A stretch of 64,000 nt of DNA. Origin: Acanthosoma haemorrhoidale. Lineage: Eukaryota > Arthropoda > Insecta > Hemiptera > Acanthosomatidae. The stretch is from positions 47,141,239-47,205,238 of the forward strand of contig OV884012.1 of the NCBI GenBank assembly GCA_930367205.1. The letters run 5' to 3'. Of this stretch, positions 38,430-50,030 are shown piece after piece. The notes beneath the pieces were generated by a model. It was not told the DNA's origin, searched no databases, and saw only the letters and a program-made list of their open reading frames with translations. Within the stretch, counting starts at the first letter, position 1. Every line of letters begins with the position of its first letter. The translations under genes were made by a program, and so were the position numbers.

Positions 38430-39009
38430 TGTCGGGTCGTCACTAGGGGTCACGAATCACCTAGCCCTGGTGACAAGTGCGGATTGTTCGAGTTAATAAC
38501 CTGGACAATCGTTCCATGATGGCGTTACTATCTGACTCCATTTATGATAGGTATGTGCCCCGACAATGCACTATGTTCAAGAGAAGAGGTACAGAGGTTT
38601 CGTAAAAAATAAGGCAAGTTTTCAGAGTTCGAGCGGAAACCAAGCAAGCGTCACGGGTACAGGTCGCCAGAGAGTCTGCAAGGAGACTGGTTTACAGGCC
38701 CAGAAGCCCTGGCTTAAATATCGTCTCTACTTCCTGCCGGGAGGCTGCGAGGGTCTAATCCGGGTGGGGGGGTGTGTACACCTGTGGTGCTGTACCCACG
38801 CTTAGTTACCCGACCCCTCGCCCCCTAAAGGACTGTTTATGACTGCAAGCTGGCGACCCTTTCTCGTTTATGACTGTTTGGTTTCCGCCTTTTATTGCTT
38901 AACTTTTTTACAATGATATACATTTAGTTCATGTTATTTTACTTTTGCTTACAATATATATGCACTAGAGTATAGGGTGATTTAACTTATGTAGTTAGTG
39001 GTCACTACA
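38430..39009 (+). mobile_element. Solo LTR (TGTCGGG family), copy 3
   Basis: It begins TGTCGGGTCG, ends GGTCACTACA and is flanked by GTATC on both sides (38425-38429 and 39010-39014). It is about 240 bp shorter than copy 2 because of missing internal sequence. The TAGCCCTGGTGACAAG near its 5' end and TATAGGGTGATTTAAC near its 3' end are shared with copy 2. It lies 285 bp from copy 2 in opposite orientation. Each has its own duplication, so these are two separate insertions. Confidence 0.9.
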
Positions 39010-39118
39010 GTATCATATAACAGTATAATACAATAAGGAGTTTAAAGCACCTATAGCTGAATGACATTGAACCAGAACGCTCTACTAACTAGTGATTGGA
39101 TCTTTAAGGTTTATTTCT

Positions 39119-39327
39119 TCAAAACTGGTTTTTTTTTTGGTTTTTTTTTTTTTTTATTTGTTAACAACTTTATTATGATGAAATTATAATCTGCCCTTAC
39201 TTAACAGGGAATAAATAATTGAGATAAGTGTTTTCATTCACACCATATTTACAATTCATCATTCGCTCGCACATTCATACAATATTTACAAACAGCCCAG
39301 GGTCCCCCCAAGTCCACGGTCAAAACT
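39119..39327 (-). mobile_element. 5'-truncated LINE tail (copy D) with 8-bp target-site duplication
   Basis: TCAAAACT at 39119-39126 and 39320-39327 flanks an insert (39127-39319) that begins with an interrupted T-run, the tail read on the plus strand. On the minus strand it matches the last 160 bp of copy B, including CTGGGCTGTTTGTAAATATT. Its stem-loop is CCCT/AGGG (39194-39197 with 39206-39209), where other copies have GCCT/AGGC. Confidence 0.9.
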
Positions 39328-40702
39328 AGAAACACTTATGATTTGATCTCTGCCACCTGGCTATGTGAAACCCTCCACCCCAGAGACATGAAATTCTTTA
39401 TCCCTTTTGAGGTTGCAACTAAATGAAAAATACTGCCATTTCTATAAAAGTTGTATAATTTATTGCTTTAATTTAATTTATTAATTGCTAATAAAAAAAT
39501 AATATTTTTTCATCAAATTGAGCAGGGAATCAAATTGCAGTACAGTTTGTGTTTTGGGCTTAGTGGACTATGGACAGAAAATTATCCTATCATGAGATCC
39601 GTGCTAGTAACTTTTTAAATTATTCGTATTTTTAAATAATCATTTAACGTGAAAACAATAATTGTAACGTTCCAATATAATAGACTAATAAAGTTCCAGT
39701 GTGTCTATGGAAGTACGAAAAAAAGTAACGGAGAACCGATAGTCTTTGTCATTCGTCTTTTCTCAACCACACCCTTGAAGCTAGCGGAGCCTTGGGGTTT
39801 TTACTTAAGGGTGGAGACCGGAGTGATACCCCCATTAGAAGGTCGCTTCCTTTTTAAGTATACCAACTGTTATGGGTTAAAAAAAAGTTAAAATAAATAT
39901 ATATTTTATTATATTGACCCATACAATCATACTGAAACCTCTATAGACTATGCGATTCTGTAGCAAGGCGGGAGTTGGACAAAATACAGCTTTTATTATA
40001 CTGTCCTAAGTCAATTAAGAAACATTTAAATTCACCAGGATACAATACATGATGAAAATTGAAGCATTTGGTGTAAAGTTGATGTCTTGTTTACTATTTA
40101 ATTAAGCAGCTTACTGTAAGAAACATTAAAAAACACTGAATGAAAAGAAACGAAAATGCAGCACATCTGTAGGTACACTGTGAAGACAGGAAGGAAGGCA
40201 ATTAATCATTCGTAGCACGGAGGACTGGATTGGTCAACACCAGACAAAAACGCCACTCAGAAGAAAGCTCTAGCTATTAGCTGACATTTGCCTTGTGCTT
40301 CCGAAGAAAACCAATTATTTTTTGTTAACATACCAAAATTAAATATCAAGTGTCATAAAGTTAATAAATTGTAAGCCGTAGTATGGAATAGTTTTAATAA
40401 TAATAATAAAAAATATATCATTTAATTTTCGTTCATATACATATAGCGGTTGATTTACATGATATTGTATGTATCTCGCTGTTTTTGAATTACAGCACAA
40501 TTATATATGGAAGAACAAGTATTTTGGAATGTAATGATTTCAGCTGAAAATAATATCTTGTCGTAATAATTTTTGAAAAAGGTTGTAAAACCTTTCAAGT
40601 TCTTAAGAGCTGCTTCTATCACCAACGCCATCTAAAATCAGAGCTAAATGTGAAACCAAGAAGCATTTGAGGGAGAGAAATGCAGAGCTGTTTTCATTCG
40701 CC
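39328..40702. other. AT-rich non-coding DNA
   Basis: No gene is recognisable. This is the left flank of the errantivirus-like insertion. Confidence 0.4.
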
Positions 40703-40978
40703 AGTTATGTAATATTCGTTTTAGCTAAAATGTGTTGTTGAGTTGAAACATATGGTCAACCCTTCCTTTGTATTTGTCCCTCTTTTACAACCCGTATAGC
40801 CCTAAAACTACCTGCATCCAGCAACCCACATCCAAAAAACCTAACACTTCTCCTTAAACCTTCGTCAAGGAATGTTCTAGTGATGTAATTCATTAATATT
40901 TGTATATATACCAGTGTTTTGAATGTTATTCATAATAAAGTTTTCTAAAATACTCTCCTCGAACAAGATTATTTAACT
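40703..40978 (+). repeat. 5' LTR
   Basis: Starts AGTTATGTAAT, ends GATTATTTAACT (short inverted repeats AGTTA/TAACT) and carries a poly(A) signal AATAAAG near 40934. It is identical in length to the 3' LTR. Confidence 0.95.
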
Positions 40979-40995
40979 GGCGAGCCGAACAGGCA
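40976..40995 (+). other. Primer-binding site
   Basis: TGGCGAGCCGAACAGG follows the 5' LTR end (overlapping it by a base or two), where the tRNA primer for minus-strand synthesis would anneal. TGG pairs with the CCA end. I cannot name the tRNA with certainty. Confidence 0.6.
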
Positions 40996-41295
40996 CCTGG
41001 CAGTATACTCAGTAAATTCACGGGAGTCCACCATCTAGAGATCCCTCATTTGGCAACGGACAGTGAGACCACTCCGATAGCGTGAGAAGACCGATGCAAA
41101 TCCCTCTGGAAAGAAACCCCACAGGACAGGACTTCACCGATATTGGGTACTGATCTATTTCGATAGATTTTCACCAGGTAATACCCTAAAAAAAATTGTT
41201 ACATATCTGAGGAAGTTGAAGGAAGAAAGAAAACTGGACATCACTGAAGACATCATTCACTTGGTAAATACAATTATTATACACATTCTGACTTT

Positions 41296-42137
41296 ATGAC
41301 ATTAGTAACTGACAGACTTAACCTTTTAAGAAACATTGCAGAAACAGAAGAAATGGACGGAACTAATTACATAATTAAAGATTCAGATTTTCATTTGATC
41401 CCAAATTTCGATGGATCATCCGACACTTTAGTAGATTTTAAAGATAGTATAAACTTAGTATTCGAATATTCATGCAATGCTAATAATTCAAATAAAATAG
41501 GAAACCATCAAAGATTATTAGCACACGTCCGTAATAAACTTGTAGGAAAAGCAAGATCATGTAAAAAATTTTATACTAACATAGACCAATTACTAACCGA
41601 CATTAAAAATAAATTTAGAGACACTAAAACCATCCAGAAAAGCATTTGTGAAATCTATGAAACCAAACCACATTACAATGAACATCCTTTAACATATATT
41701 GACAGACTAATGATTCTACGAGAGGATTTAAGTGCTAAAATCAGAACTAATGACGAATTTACTTTGGAACAAAAAAATGCAAAAATAGTTGAATACGATT
41801 TACAAATAGCTACCCATTGTAAGCGACATTTACACCCATAATTAAACGCGCAACTTATCCATGTAAAATACGAAACGCTTGAAGATATTGAACAATTTCT
41901 AAAAAGAGAAACCGATGACATTATAGAAAGAATTTACGATAAACCTCAAAAGCGCTCACCCCAACAATCAAATTATAAAGGTAGAAACTTTGACCCTCAT
42001 AAACATTACGAAAGAAGAGAACAATATGAGATAAGAAACAAATACCAACCAAGTTATCATAGGGAAACATATGAACCAAGACAACAATATCATAACCAAC
42101 GACAAAGAAATTCCAACTACATAAGGAAAAAATTATG
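41296..42137 (+). pseudogene. gag, N-terminal part with one in-frame stop
   Basis: The reading from the ATG at 41296 runs 181 codons to a TAA at 41839, then stays open in the same frame to about 42137. The segment LIPNFDGSSDTLVDF, followed by a GNHQRLLAHVRNKLVGKA stretch, is the capsid-like pattern of Ty3/gypsy errantivirus Gag. The part after the stop is rich in Arg, Gln, Tyr and Asn and lacks a CCHC zinc knuckle, as in this retroelement group, where basic residues bind RNA. The single stop and the frame change at 42125-42132 are the only visible lesions. Confidence 0.75.
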
Positions 42138-42883
42138 ATCCCAATTTTAAAAGAACATGGGAACAAAGACAAGACCAAATACAACAAAATCCGCAGCAAA
42201 ATTACCGAGAATATACCCCAAACTATAACCGAGACAATAACGAGAGACACAACCAATCATGGAAACCTCATGACCAAAGAAAATATTTCAATCCCCAACC
42301 AAGACAAGAACAACAAAGAGAGAACCAAACTATCTCTATGAGAACAGCTAGCAATCGCGTTCACTATACAGAAAACGATAAGGACAAAGAAATCAAACAA
42401 TTAAAAGAACAAATTAATAAGATATCCCTAAAAATTGAACATTTTTTAGACTTCGGTCGCAATGACAAAGAACCAACCCCCCGACCAGAATATGCACTAA
42501 ATCATACTGATTCCTTACCCAAACTTAAGGATAAAACAGAAAAAACTAACGAAGTAGCCGAAATAAAATGTCATAATGACGAAATAATAATAAACGGTAT
42601 TAAATTACAAGAAAAAAAAGACCAAAAATTCTCAGAAAATAAATCGGAAAATAAAACAACAACAGAAAAACAAAAAAACAAATACACTCAAAATAAGGAA
42701 TACGAAACTAACTATAGTAATGATGGCATGGACATTGAAGAAATAGGATCACTCCCAGTAAAAGATAGTCCAGAATATGACACAATAACTATAGATTTAG
42801 AGCAACTTATTCCCCAACAAACAGACGAACAGATAATACAAGACGACTTATGTTCTAATGAAGCGACTGCACATTCCCAATAA
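42131..42883 (+). pseudogene. gag continuation in a shifted frame, and unassigned region
   Basis: Starting within the A-run GGAAAAAATTATGA the +1 frame stays open for 250 codons. The first 70 continue the Gln/Arg/Asn-rich nucleocapsid-like composition. The rest is lysine/glutamate-rich and includes a short stretch near DNEKDKEIKQLK that could form a coiled coil. One extra A in the run would explain the shift as a mutation, and a programmed frameshift cannot be excluded. The last 150 residues match nothing I recognise. Confidence 0.5.
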
Positions 42884-42894
42884 GCAATAAGCAA

Positions 42895-43392
42895 ATTTGT
42901 GTAGTAAATGACGACAAAATAGTTAATGTAGAAAAACACCAAATAATCATAAAAAAGGAAAAAAGGACTATTAACTTTTCAAAACCGCATGGAATAACCA
43001 GACAAAATAACCAAAAAAATAAATCAATAAAAGAACAATATGTTCAAAAACATCATGATGATAAAAGCCTAATAAATGACTTAGTAAAGACAAAAATAAT
43101 AAAAGATAAGACTGATCGAATAGACCTAAACCAAAATCAGAAAGACATTCCGACAATTTATAATGAACAATTAATGATAAAAACTACTACCCATGGAAAG
43201 CATGATAATTCTTATAAACCAGTAGTAAAATATAGAGATAAAAATGAAATAAAGAAATCGCATGTTAACAAAATTAAACAACCTCGCAAGAAATATCTGA
43301 CACATCGAAAATATGTTTCACTTAACAATAAAGACGCTTGCACTGATTCGGACAATTCTATGGACTGCAAAAACTTCTCTGAAAGTAACTGA
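42895..43392 (+). other. Lysine/asparagine-rich open region of the element, unassigned
   Basis: The region is open on the plus strand with few stops and very basic in composition (KKEKRTINFSKPHG, KQPRKKYLTHRKY). It could be the C-terminal tail of a deleted Pol, or a spacer protein. No protease, polymerase or integrase motif is visible. Confidence 0.35.
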
Positions 43393-43559
43393 TCTGACTA
43401 ACATTAACGGAATGTTAGACTACACATTAAACAATGTAAAAGTAATTGAAAAATATATTTAAAACATACCACTTTTATAACATATGCCTATAACTAACCA
43501 ATATACAAAAAACATACTCTACTCTATAATAACTTAACAAACCTACCCTCTGATAGTAG

Positions 43560-44826
43560 ATATGATACATGAAACCAAGAATAAAATTGACCTACTGAGA
43601 AATCATATAGAAGACAAAGACGTAATGGAAATACTAAAAATAATGGACTAGGAACGGCTATTAGTTGACTAACTGGTACTATGGACGCTACGGACAAACA
43701 ACATTATGACAATGTCATAAGTGAAGTAAAACGTAACATCTTTAATACCGAACATAATATTGAACAGATAGTAAACATAAATAAACAAATTATAGAGACT
43801 TTTAAGACGGATATTAAATTAATAAATGAAAATTTTAATAAGGGTAGAGGCAAAATGATAGGCATTGGCAAAGAAGCTTTTCAAGATAGAACTTTAACCA
43901 ACTTGTATAACAAACTAAATGACTCAACGCTAAGACATACACAAAAAATGTAACATTAACTCCAAGAAAATCAGAAATATTACGGCTTATGAGCAAAATA
44001 CATGTTTTTATAGACCTGCCACTAGCAGAACCAAATGTAAGAACCTCTTTGCTCATACCAATTCCTGTAAATAAAACTGATCTTTATTATGCTATTGATA
44101 TAAAAAAAATACTAGTACTAAGAAGAAAAAAAAAATGATAATCTTTATAACATTAATTGTAACTATCTTATGAATAACTATTATTTTACTAACCCTACTT
44201 TACTGCTTAATGAATGTATAAACAAAATATTATATTATTAGATTCTACAGTTCAATGTAATTATAATCGACATAAACTATCCAATATTAATTATATTGAC
44301 GATATAAATTCATATATTATTATTAACAATTGTAAGTTAGACAATTGCAAAAAACATAATACTATTTACTTACCTCTTATACCCCTTGTAAATATGTCTA
44401 ATAACTAATTTTTTTCAGAACTTTCTAAGAAACCCATGCATAGTGTAGACTCTGAATATAAAACAATGTACCAACAACCTTATAAAATAACAATGTATAA
44501 TAATTCCGAATTAATAGATCCTAATGTAACTCAAGTAGAATTAATATCTTTAATAACCAATGAAAATAATTATATGTATTCTATTTTTAACTAACATTTA
44601 AATAATTATTATCATTATTATTGTAATCATTGTGACAATCTTATTTTTTATATGTCACAAATATTGTAAAGGCTGTTGTTCAAAAACTATCCCAATAGAC
44701 ATCCCCAGAGTTGTTAACCAAGTTCCTCCACCAACATCCATAAATCCTATTATCCTGCCCAGGAGTTCAGGACCTAAAAAAGGGAAGAGTTATGTAATAT
44801 TCGTTTTAGCTAAAATGTGTTGTTGA
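43560..44826 (+). pseudogene. env remnant (F-protein-like fusion glycoprotein), broken
   Basis: After the start of the remnant, a short GLGTAI segment, a stop and LTGTMDATD form the fusion-peptide region typical of insect errantivirus Env and the related baculovirus F proteins. It runs into a helical segment up to 43953. Further conserved-looking pieces follow in other frames (for example DLPLAEPN and LIPIPVNKTDLYY near 44000-44080). A run of Ile/Val codons (44602-44655) then gives one membrane span, followed by a cysteine cluster and a proline-rich tail that ends inside the 3' LTR. Most of the surface subunit is missing and several frame breaks are present, so no functional glycoprotein can be made. 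Described as a relic only. Confidence 0.7.
44771..44787 (+). other. Polypurine tract
   Basis: AAAAAAGGGAAG immediately precedes the 3' LTR, the expected primer for plus-strand synthesis. Confidence 0.7.
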
Positions 44827-45063
44827 GTTGAAACATATGGTCAACTCTTCCTTTGTATTTGTCCCTCTTTTACAACCCGTCTAGCCCTAAAACTACCTGC
44901 ATCCAGCAACCCACATCCAAAAAACCTAACATTTCTCCTTAAACCTTCGTCAAGGAATGTTCTAGTGATGTAATTCATTAATATTTGTATATATACCAGT
45001 GTTTTGAATGTTATTCATAATAAAGTTTTCTAAAATACTATCCTCGAACAAGATTATTTAACT
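44788..45063 (+). repeat. 3' LTR
   Basis: The same length as the 5' LTR, with four substitutions (CCC/CTC near the start, TAT/TCT, ACAC/ACAT and CTCTCC/CTATCC) and no indels. Confidence 0.95.
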
Positions 45064-45775
45064 GCCGCTGTCGGGTGGTCGTAAGACACGATCCGAGGCC
45101 TCGCATCCTCCTCTTCCTCATGACCTACAACTACTTCAACCTCCTGCACCTCAAATCCCTCCCCTCTCTGAACTCCACAGATCTCACTAGCCTTCTCACC
45201 TCCTTTTTTACTAATTTCTGAACTCTCATCACCTTGATTTCATCTTAAAAACTTAGAAACGTTGATTCCCACCTCATTCCAAGCTCTTGGACATCGCACA
45301 AAACCCTAAGCAGTAAAAAGCCAGACAAGTTAGAAATCGCACAAACGAAGTGGCAACATTGCTGTAACACGATTGACTGCTAACGGATCCCTCATAATCC
45401 CAAAGTACCAGATCTGCTGAACAGACCACCCTGATGGAACATCACTGCTATTCCCTTTTCCAACGTCTTCTCCTAGACGGCTCAAAATTTCCTACAATAT
45501 TCACATTTCATTTACTTTGGGATTAGTGTATTGCCACATAGCACGTCCATTTGTAACTCAGAATCTACCTCCTTTCTATCCATTCCAGAATCTATCTCTA
45601 CTCAATTGGACATTTCCTTGGGGGCGCAGATTCTATTGCACTAACAGCGGTGCTCAAGAACTAGTAACTTCTATTTCTGCTATCTGTACTCCACCACTCT
45701 CTCTCCTCATACACCTAACTATTGTACTATCGATCCCAATCTAAATCCTGACATCCTTTGGTTTGTAAAATATAA
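45064..45775. other. GC-balanced non-coding DNA, with a TGTCGGG start 3 bp past the LTR element
   Basis: TGTCGGGTGGTCG begins at 45069 and resembles the LTR start of copies 1-3, but the similarity fades within about 30 bp. C-rich stretches with 60-75 codon openings follow (45517-45744), none recognised. Confidence 0.35.
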
Positions 45776-46222
45776 ATCTTAGAAATTTATTTGGGGTATG
45801 ACTGACTAAGCTCCTACTAGGTGCTGGGTATGGGCTCTTTTAACAAACTGTAAATGAATAATTTAGACTGTATAACGCTCTTGGATCCAATAGTAGTTAA
45901 TGAAAATTGTTAATAAGTCATCTGACCTTAAAGAGGAGAGGGGGTAATCGTGATAAACGCGGGGTTGGTCGTTTATTGCAGTGAATCAAAGAATTTAATA
46001 TGTCTACGGCGAATGAATTCATCCACCGTAGGCAGCGCAAAATCTTCGTGGAGCTCACTGTTTCTCCACTGCTGTAGTGTATTATGTTGGACCACTTTCA
46101 CGAGGATCCCGTTTTGAAACTGTTGGAGACGCTTTGCTGTCACTTCAATCAAATGACTAAAAAGCGGTGCACAGTACAGCAGAGCAGGCCTGAGTATGCT
46201 CTTATAGCTTGAGGATATAGTT
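45776..46222 (-). pseudogene. Jockey-clade LINE ORF2 C-terminal remnant and 3'-UTR
   Basis: On the minus strand YKSILRPALLYCAPLFSHL is followed by LQQFQNGILVKVVQHNT and LHEDFALPTVDEFIRRRH, the C-terminal end of a Jockey ORF2 (same region as 11980-12345). The frame ends at a stop near 45977. Some 170 bp of 3'-UTR follow, which match 4500-4625. Upstream polymerase sequence is not recognisable. There is no poly(A) or target-site duplication that I can see. Confidence 0.75.
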
Positions 46223-46360
46223 TATTCATAAACAAACTGTGCTGTGATACTTGTATTATACAGAACCCATGGGACTTGTACAAAGTACCGACACATTGTT
46301 ACTAGAAATTGTTAATACTACCGACACTCATGCATACACGTTGAGTTTGTGTTCACTTCC

Positions 46361-46700
46361 GTGACCGACAGGACTCCCATGTCCGTCCACGGCAGGGCCA
46401 ATTTAACGGCTGGTACTTTTTCGATTAGAGCCCATTATAGTTCACGAAATGGAAAATATTGATTAACTTTTTTCACCCACTCCAGTATTACTAATAACTT
46501 ACTCATCTAGTGTCCCACGTCAAGTGTAAATAGGGGTGTCAGGCGCAGACAGCGGGCGTACGCCGCGAGTATGGGGGTGATAATAAGCGCTACCTACCAG
46601 CTGGCCTGGGCGGGTGTTCTGTTTCCATTCGCCGGGGATCGACAACAATTAGCCACTGTTTTTTGTCAGCGTGTGAAACTGATACCATCACACTGGGACG
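46361..46700. other. GC-balanced non-coding island
   Basis: A mixed composition with GCGGGCGTACGCCGCGAG near 46551-46570, and no ORF of note. It stands out from AT-rich flanks. Nothing specific can be named. Confidence 0.3.
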
Positions 46701-48419
46701 TAGCGTTAGAGAAATTATAATAGAATAGCATTTATTTTGCGTTAACAAAACAACTACAAATATATTACTAAAAGCTGCATATTGAGATGTGGACTAATTA
46801 ACAGTTGTAATGTGTCAGAAAATTTGTTTTTTTTTTAAACTTAGTTAATTAGACTCATTAATTGCACCGTGGTAATGGCACTGTCGAAGAGACATTAACA
46901 AATGTTTTCACTTCAATTATTATTTTTAAAGTTTTACGTCCAATACGATCATTTTCTTTATAAGAGCCTTTAGAATGGTGGTATAGCCGCCAAACGCCCT
47001 CGTGTTAAATACATTTTAGATAGACCAGAGAGAGGTGTATTTGTATTAATAAGAATGTGGGGTATCCTTCCAATATAATCTTCGTATGATAATGTTCGTT
47101 TCCATCAAGTAGAGCTCATTAGAAAGGAGCTCAACAGAATCAATTAAAATACTAGCTCAGTCGATGTTGTCCAGTAAGTAAATTATCAAGCTGAACTACA
47201 GCACTCTTTCCGACTCGCAGCAATTCACAATAGGTAATACAAAAAACGAAAGATGCCCTCCACCTAATAGCTACAATTAATAAATCAGATGGAATCATAT
47301 TTGCCATTAATGGGTGTACTACCATATTCAAATATAAACTGTGTTTTGATACCTTTATTATACATATGGGGTGTGTACAATGTTTCGGTAAACACACCTT
47401 TCAAATAGTTACTCAAACGTTTCTCCTTTTCCACTTAATGGTACTTAACAATAACATTTTAAATATTTTCAAGGCTAGTAAAAGTGAGAAGCCGTATTCA
47501 ATGCCAGGCGACAACGGGACAAGGAAACTGAAAAACAAAAGCAAAGAAAGAAATTCCTATTGTTCATTCCATATTAATCACTATATCGAGTTACACTAAG
47601 TGTTTTATTATCTCCTAACGCAGGCACTTCCTGGAAGTGGTTACCTGATATAACAGGAAAGCCTATGTTATTAGGAAAAGGAGAAAGGTAGAAGATTTAC
47701 AATTTTTGGTGAGTAGTATGGTTTATTATTTTACAAGACAGATTTATTATTCTAAAAATATAGCAATAAAAACTGGTTGAGAATTCATTTTTTTCGCCAT
47801 TAAACACCTCAATGAAAATTACTGGCATATTTATTAATTATACAATATTTTTTACTGTGCCATTAAAAGATAACAATTGTAAGTAAAAATATATAATAAA
47901 TTCAAATAATTTGGTAAAAACATATTAGCTGATTTTATTTAAATATTGATATTTGATCCAAATTCATATACATTTTCATAAATTGGGTGTAAAAGTTGTA
48001 TTTTTTAAATATATATAACTATAAAAAGGACAAGCTTGAGAAACATTTTTGGACTTTAATATTAATAGATACTGTTCATTTTTTATTCAACGTCTACTTA
48101 TTTTTCAAATTACAGCGTGGCCCGGGGTATTGTTAAATATATATTTACAAAGTTAAAATTTTCACTCAATTAAACCATCTTTACTGGTGTTATTCGCTGT
48201 TGATACCTGTTTGATGGTAGAGCCTTCAGGGTAATGAAACATACGAACATATCCTAGGTAAGACGTTCCTCACAGAGTTCCCTCGTGGGCCTTGTAAACT
48301 GTGCTGGGTTTGAGGGACGACGGGATATTTCGTCCACTTTTTTTTAACATTTTTTTAATTGATTGCTATTATACCATTGTACATGAATGGACGTGTTTTC
48401 AATTCATAACAAATGCTCA
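46701..48419. other. AT-rich non-coding DNA
   Basis: No gene is recognised. 47331-47370 shares a short similarity with 46225-46262 (AAACTGTG..T.TGATAC), possibly a further LINE remnant. Confidence 0.35.
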
Positions 48420-48800
48420 CTTTGAATGGGATCATCTCCTAAACCAGAGGTAGACTAGCTTAACCCGGGCATGCATTATCAACGACTGCAGATGCGCCTC
48501 CAGCTAGTATGACAAGGGGCACATTTCCCTCTGTCGCCTGTATGGAGCATTTCAGCCAGACAGACAGACCCCTGTTTGCCTGTTTACATGGCGCGCTACA
48601 CGTCCCCGCTTGGTGAGCCCTCCAGTCTGCATTAGTACCAGCACATCAGGTCGTTGTTCCAGATGCAGCGTGCTCAACAGCTGACTGCTTGAGCAGCCCG
48701 AGGCTACAGCTGTCGCCAAGTCGGCCATAGCCATGTGCCTCTTGTGTCGCCTCTGAGGTCGTGGCCGTGGTTCGTATATACAATCTCTTGTCAAGTGTCA
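48420..48800. other. GC-rich non-coding island with E-boxes
   Basis: CAGCTGAC near 48680 and CAGCTGTC near 48710 are E-box-type (CANNTG) sites within 40 bp. The minus strand is open for 80 codons (48552-48794) but has no known motif. A conserved non-coding element or an isolated exon are both possible. Confidence 0.35.
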
Positions 48801-48973
48801 AAAGCGACACACATGTGGTTCACTTTTTCTAAGGTCCTTTGAAATGAATGCTTAATATAGACGGGTTGTCAACAAAAAATTATAAATTAATTTAGTATTC
48901 GTTGGGGTATCGGCTTAGGTTGATGTAAGAAAGATGTTAGGTTTTCATCAAAAGCTTTCATGGACGACTTTTC

Positions 48974-48990
48974 GACGTAATATTTACGTC
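48974..48990. repeat. Perfect 17-nt palindrome GACGTAAtatTTACGTC, LINE-like 3' hairpin
   Basis: The arms GACGTAA and TTACGTC flank a 3-nt centre. On the minus strand it is preceded by CCTGATGCA and followed by GAAAAG, the same CTGA(T/A)-stem-GAAA arrangement as at 24706-24735. A LINE 3' end hairpin is likely, but no coding part or poly(A) tail remains. Confidence 0.45.
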
Positions 48991-50030
48991 TGCATCAGGT
49001 CCTTTGATGAGGTGATTAGAGGATGGAAGCAAGATGTACATCTTTTTTAACATATGGTTGTTCATACACATGTTACTTGATTGTCTAGTTAGTAATGTTT
49101 CTGAACGGAAATTAGAATTCAATTTAAGTATTTTTAAAACTTATTTAGAATTAAATAATAATTATTTTCGTAGGTATTTAATTGCCGTCCCCAATTAAAA
49201 AACCTTTCTTTAAAAAAAGTCATTCCAACTATCTGGTCGAGCTACCATTATGTTCGTCCAAAGCTGAATTTGTTATTGTATTTCCTTCCCTGGATGCTAT
49301 TGAACATTTAATGGTAGAAATGTGGATCACTTGGATTTTCATGCCCCAAAATCGTAGATTACAGACATTTGGTAAATTAAAAAATCTTCCAAGCCATATT
49401 GTTCCCAGAGCATCAAGAGAAAAACATTGTACCCATATTGTTGTTGAAAGCACAGTGATGAAAAAAAAAATTATGACTTGATTGGTCAACTTAATAAATA
49501 TTAATAAAGTATTTACAACTATTTTAACGATGTTCAGCTTTGAAAATACTAGATAAAAAAATCGTACGTATCAGTAAACAGGATTAAAATTAATAAATAA
49601 AATTTCGACTCATAAAGGTCATTTTTTTAAATGATTAGAAATTTATCAATGTTTCAGTCACTTTACATATTGCAAGAAAATTCCAAGAATGTTTTCAATA
49701 TTAAATTTAAATTATTAGCGTTATAATATATTTGACGAATGAACGTGGCTAATGCACTAATTTATTTTATACTGAATTGCCCAAAAATGATAATCTTATT
49801 ATTCAAAACGATATTTATGGTATCTACAAGTCACAAAAATGTAATTAGTTAGTGAATAAATTTCATATTCCAAAAAAATACTCGAAATATATGGTTATGA
49901 ATGTATTTAAAATTAAAATTAAAAATTGTATTATATTGTCTACAGGTCGACATAAATTCATGATTTACTGAAAGGCGTGGATTACGCATTTATATTTGGG
50001 TATTACAAGCAGGGTATCACCAATTTTGCA
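48991..50030. other. AT-rich non-coding DNA
   Basis: An opening of 100 codons on the plus strand at 49182-49481 lacks an ATG at its start and has no known motif. It is probably chance. Confidence 0.35.

Larger units (their letters stand above)
40703..45063 (+). mobile_element. Errantivirus-like LTR retrotransposon, pol-deleted
   Basis: Two direct 276-bp LTRs (40703-40978 and 44788-45063) bound an internal region of 3809 bp. Order: LTR, primer-binding site, gag, unassigned lysine/asparagine-rich sequence, env remnant, polypurine tract, LTR. No reverse transcriptase, RNase H or integrase motif is present, although a complete element of this class needs about 3 kb for them. It therefore cannot move on its own. 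The LTRs differ at 4 positions only, so insertion or the last conversion was recent. GCC lies outside both ends (40700-40702 and 45064-45066). Confidence 0.9.

Noticed and set aside
37266..39022. A foldback element with 600-800 bp inverted arms
   Set aside because: Each arm has its own canonical TG...CA ends and its own perfect 5-bp duplication, so these are two solo LTR insertions.
49182..49481. A 100-codon opening on the plus strand
   Set aside because: It starts without an ATG, has no motif, and its amino-acid composition is ordinary for AT-rich DNA.
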